Position numbers and translations under genes: made by a program. Source: Costertonia aggregata (GTDB lineage Bacteria > Bacteroidota > Bacteroidia > Flavobacteriales > Flavobacteriaceae). Taken from it: 64,000 nucleotides of DNA. The notes beneath the pieces were generated by a model. The model was not told the origin of the DNA. It worked only from the letters and a program-made list of their open reading frames with translations, and did no database searches. The stretch lies in contig NZ_CP058595.1 in assembly GCF_013402795.1 (NCBI RefSeq), positions 3,078,001 through 3,142,000 of the forward strand, read 5' to 3'. Shown piece after piece: positions 61,377 to 64,000 of this stretch; positions within the stretch are counted from its first letter, which is position 1; every line of letters starts with the position of its first letter.

Positions 61377-63512
61377 TTAAACGGCAATTTTCTCAGCCTT
61401 AGCCATCCGCTTCCAATTGCGATGCTTCGCAATGGCCGAGATAAAATCCTTGGCTTTGCCATTGATAAAGATGGCTTCATCATTTTCCATATCGTTGATG
61501 GCACTTTCTTCCAGTAAACGTGCCCCTTCATTATCGACGGCAATGGCCTTACAATGTTTATAGGCTTCCTCGACAAACTTGAGAAATTTAGCTTTTTCCA
61601 AGAGCGCTTTAACGGACTTTTTTCCTCCGGGAATATACACGGCATCGAATAATACGCTTTCCGTAGTCATAATTGATGCATCGACCTTATGCTCCATTTC
61701 GGAATCACAGGTAATGGTACCACCATGCGGTGCAACGAGTTTGACCATGGCATTTTGTTTTTCCAAAGCCTTTTTCATATTGTCAAAATCCTTCATGTTA
61801 AAACCATCGGCGACCAAAAAAGCGATTTGCCGGGTTGCGATGGAATCGAAAATGGTATTCGCTTGGCTCAATGTGGGAGCTTTGTCAAGGTAGTTTTTTT
61901 TCTTGCCGGGCTGATGTTCCTTAACCTTGGCATCGGCACCGATGGCCTGATTGATAGGTTTATCAATGCTTTTCGGCACTTTCATACCTAAATTTTCGGC
62001 CACATTTTTGGCTAAGTCGGTATCGATTTGGGAAATAATCCACAACATACGTTCCTTGATATGGTCGTGGTTGCATTTGCCTAATTCAAAGGAGTAGGCA
62101 TCGACGACATGAGCTTTTTCCCAGTCGGCCAGACTTCTATAGAATAACGCAGGTTGCGAAAAGTGGTCACTGAAACTTTCGCTTCGGGTTCGGATTTTCT
62201 TCGCATCGATTCGCTCTTGGTACGATTCAAAACCACCTTCCGCTACTTTGGAAAGATAGGGGCAGCCACCGCCCAAGGTATTCGGGAAATAAGCGGTTTG
62301 CCCTTTCGGAATCTCCATTTGCATGTGGCCGTCACGCTGGTTGTTATGCACATCGGATACCGGTCTGTTTATTGGTAGCTGATGAAAATTATGGCTGCCC
62401 AATCGGGACAATTGTGTATCACGATAGGAAAACAAACGGCCTTGCAAGAGTGGATCGTTCGTAAAGTCGATACCCGGTACGATATTACCGGGCAAAAAGG
62501 CTACTTGCTCCGTTTCCGCAAAGAAGTTTTCGGGATTTCGATTGAGCACCATTCGACCGATACGCTGTACGGGTACCATTTCTTCGGGAATCAATTTTGT
62601 GGGATCCAAAAGGTCAAACTCGAATTTATGCTCATCTTCTTCGGGAACGACCTGTATGCCCAATTCCCATTCCGGAAATTGTCCAGCTTCGATGGCATCC
62701 CACAAATCCCTTCTATGGAAATCGGAATCCGCACCACTGATCTTTACGGCCTCGTCCCAAGTTACGGAATGAACACCCAATTTTGGTTTCCAATGGAATT
62801 TGACGAAGTGCGCTTCCCCTTTTTTGTTGATCAGTCGGAAGGTATGGATGCCAAACCCTTCCATCATCCGATAACTTCGAGGTATGGCTCGATCGCTCAT
62901 TAGCCAAATTTGGTTGTGCATCGTCTCGGTGGTTAATGATACAAAATCATAGAAGGTATCGTGCGCCGAGGCCGCTTGCGGAATTTCCTTGTTCGGTTCT
63001 GGTTTGACCGAATGTATCAAATCCGGGAATTTCATGGCATCTTGAATAAAGAAAATCGGCATATTGTTTCCGACCAAATCCCAGGTACCTTCCTCAGTGT
63101 AAAATTTCACGGCAAAGCCACGCACGTCCCTGGCCAAATCTGTAGAACCTTTGGAACCGGCCACCGTGGAGAACCGGACAAATACAGGTGTTTTTCGGGA
63201 GGTATCCGTAAAGATTCCTGCTTTGGAGTACTGATCGATACTCTCATATAGCTCGAAATACCCGTGGGCACCACTTCCGCGCGCATGTACGATCCGTTCT
63301 GGAATACGTTCATGGTCGAAGTTGTGAATTTTTTCACGGAGTAGAAAGTCTTCAAGTAAGGTCGCTCCCCGTTCCCCTGCTGTTAGGGAGTTGTTGGTAT
63401 CGTTGACCTTCAGCCCCTGTCTTGTAGTCATGGGTTTATCCTGACAATCTATCGTATAATTTTTTAACTGCTTCTCTTTTTCGGTGGACTTTGAAGTTTT
63501 CTTTTGTGCCAT
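61377..63512 (-). CDS. katE: Monofunctional catalase, large-subunit (HPII/KatE type)
   Basis: 711 residues from the ATG at 63512 (MAQKKTSKSTEKEK); in-frame starts at 63569 and 63671 are also possible. Haem catalase: distal His in ERIVHARGSGAHGYF, the Asn in LVGNNMPIFFIQD, proximal Tyr in RLFSYRDTQLSRLGSHNF. After about residue 500 a C-terminal flavodoxin/DJ-1-like domain (AFLVADGFNMKDFDNMKKAL, DAVYIPGGKKSVKALLEKA) marks the large-subunit class. Decomposes hydrogen peroxide. Central to the oxidative side of the stress block. Confidence 0.96.
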   Translation of the reverse strand: MAQKKTSKSTEKEKQLKNYTIDCQDKPMTTRQGLKVNDTNNSLTAGERGATLLEDFLLREKIHNFDHERIPERIVHARGSGAHGYFELYESIDQYSKAGIFTDTSRKTPVFVRFSTVAGSKGSTDLARDVRGFAVKFYTEEGTWDLVGNNMPIFFIQDAMKFPDLIHSVKPEPNKEIPQAASAHDTFYDFVSLTTETMHNQIWLMSDRAIPRSYRMMEGFGIHTFRLINKKGEAHFVKFHWKPKLGVHSVTWDEAVKISGADSDFHRRDLWDAIEAGQFPEWELGIQVVPEEDEHKFEFDLLDPTKLIPEEMVPVQRIGRMVLNRNPENFFAETEQVAFLPGNIVPGIDFTNDPLLQGRLFSYRDTQLSRLGSHNFHQLPINRPVSDVHNNQRDGHMQMEIPKGQTAYFPNTLGGGCPYLSKVAEGGFESYQERIDAKKIRTRSESFSDHFSQPALFYRSLADWEKAHVVDAYSFELGKCNHDHIKERMLWIISQIDTDLAKNVAENLGMKVPKSIDKPINQAIGADAKVKEHQPGKKKNYLDKAPTLSQANTIFDSIATRQIAFLVADGFNMKDFDNMKKALEKQNAMVKLVAPHGGTITCDSEMEHKVDASIMTTESVLFDAVYIPGGKKSVKALLEKAKFLKFVEEAYKHCKAIAVDNEGARLLEESAINDMENDEAIFINGKAKDFISAIAKHRNWKRMAKAEKIAV

Positions 63513-63730
63513 GGGAATCAATTTTGGAGTTTTACTTTTCTTGATATTTCGGGATTTCAAACTGTCCATTGAAATTAGTTTTCTCCCCCTAAAGCCATTG
63601 GCTGCATAAAGCGCATTATTGACCCAAACCCTTCTGTGGTCGTTAATCCGGATTCCTTTTTCGCATTGCACTATTTTCTAAGCTTTTTGCAATAAGGAAA
63701 TGATAGAGGCATAAGTAACTTTAATCTGTT

Positions 63731-64000
63731 ATGAACAAGAGAAAACAAAAATCGGATTTCCTATACGGTGTGTTCGTCTTGCGGGAACAATTGCACACCT
63801 ATTTGGATATTTTGGACAAGCACCGCAAACCCTTGGATGCGCATCTTGGGGAGACCACAACATTACGAATTTTGACTAACAAAAAGGTATTATTGGAGAG
63901 GGTAGAGGATAAATTTATGGCCTTATCGAGAATGACCATCAGCAATGCCGAAAATTTTGAGCCTTATGAAAGCCCATGGATCAATTCCGATGGACTACCG
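63731..64000 (+). CDS. Unknown protein, 3' truncated by the window end
   Basis: Open from the ATG at 63731 to the last base (90 residues seen): MNKRKQKSDFLYGVFVLREQ, LHTYLDILDKHRKPLDAHLG, KVLLERVEDKFMALSRMT. Soluble and helix-rich. Family not recognised; divergent from katE across a 218-base gap. Confidence 0.55.
   Translation, partial: MNKRKQKSDFLYGVFVLREQLHTYLDILDKHRKPLDAHLGETTTLRILTNKKVLLERVEDKFMALSRMTISNAENFEPYESPWINSDGLP

Noticed and set aside
1-64000. tRNA, CRISPR array, toxin-antitoxin pair, phage gene
   Set aside because: Looked for by eye on both strands. No tRNA cloverleaf, no repeat-spacer array, no convincing toxin-antitoxin or phage gene.

Overview
This 64 kb window reads as a chromosome segment of a marine-type member of the Flavobacteriaceae (Bacteroidota). 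The evidence is the AT-rich DNA, Bacteroidota promoter elements of the form TAnnTTTG, few Shine-Dalgarno sites, many short lipoproteins, and families typical of the phylum (DUF3822, DUF3817, an AdoMet decarboxylase next to a membrane aminopropyltransferase, a DnaX without its zinc module). The genus cannot be fixed from sequence reading alone. I found no rRNA, tRNA, CRISPR array, prophage or intact insertion sequence; the only RNA gene seen is RNase P RNA.

Layout. 0-5.6 kb: end of an outer-membrane barrel gene, aroQ, small membrane proteins, lpdA, a tandem pair of msrB genes and a collagen-like lipoprotein. 5.7-12.4 kb: alpha-glucan genes (glgB, GH31), an M48 lipoprotein protease and an Atg22/UMF1-type transporter. 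12.5-16.8 kb: a polyamine-type cluster (lipoprotein, speD, a YgiC-like ATP-grasp ligase, a YgiB-like lipoprotein ending in Gly-Gly, a membrane-anchored spermidine synthase-like protein). 16.8-19.8 kb: an ECF sigma / probable anti-sigma / two surface beta-repeat protein operon. 20-35.3 kb: housekeeping genes (lon, cmk, rpsA, pyrR-pyrB, rnz, pdxH, sixA-like, ppk1, ppx, miaE, dnaX). 35.4-45.8 kb: rnpB, icd, rsmD cluster, a RecD-like helicase, kdsB with a KdnB-like dehydrogenase, and an acyltransferase. 45.8-47.5 kb: a mostly non-coding stretch with REP-like palindromes and coding debris. 47.5-63.7 kb: a light, UV and oxidative stress block: BLUF photoreceptor, two photolyase/cryptochrome proteins, KatE-type catalase, ribosome hibernation factor, CsbD, DUF1206, DUF1328, two AI-2E-type permeases, two PAP2 phosphatases and an AraC regulator.

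The two most interesting units are (1) the polyamine cluster, where a YgiB-type lipoprotein with a C-terminal RSxGG lies next to an ATP-grasp ligase related to glutathionylspermidine synthase, an AdoMet decarboxylase and an aminopropyltransferase, suggesting that a lipoprotein carboxyl end could be conjugated to a polyamine; and (2) the stress block, which puts a short BLUF sensor beside a CRY-DASH and a second photolyase-family protein whose FAD-proximal electron-transfer segment is rewritten and whose start overlaps a DUF3891 gene. Both are inferences from gene content and motifs, not demonstrated functions.
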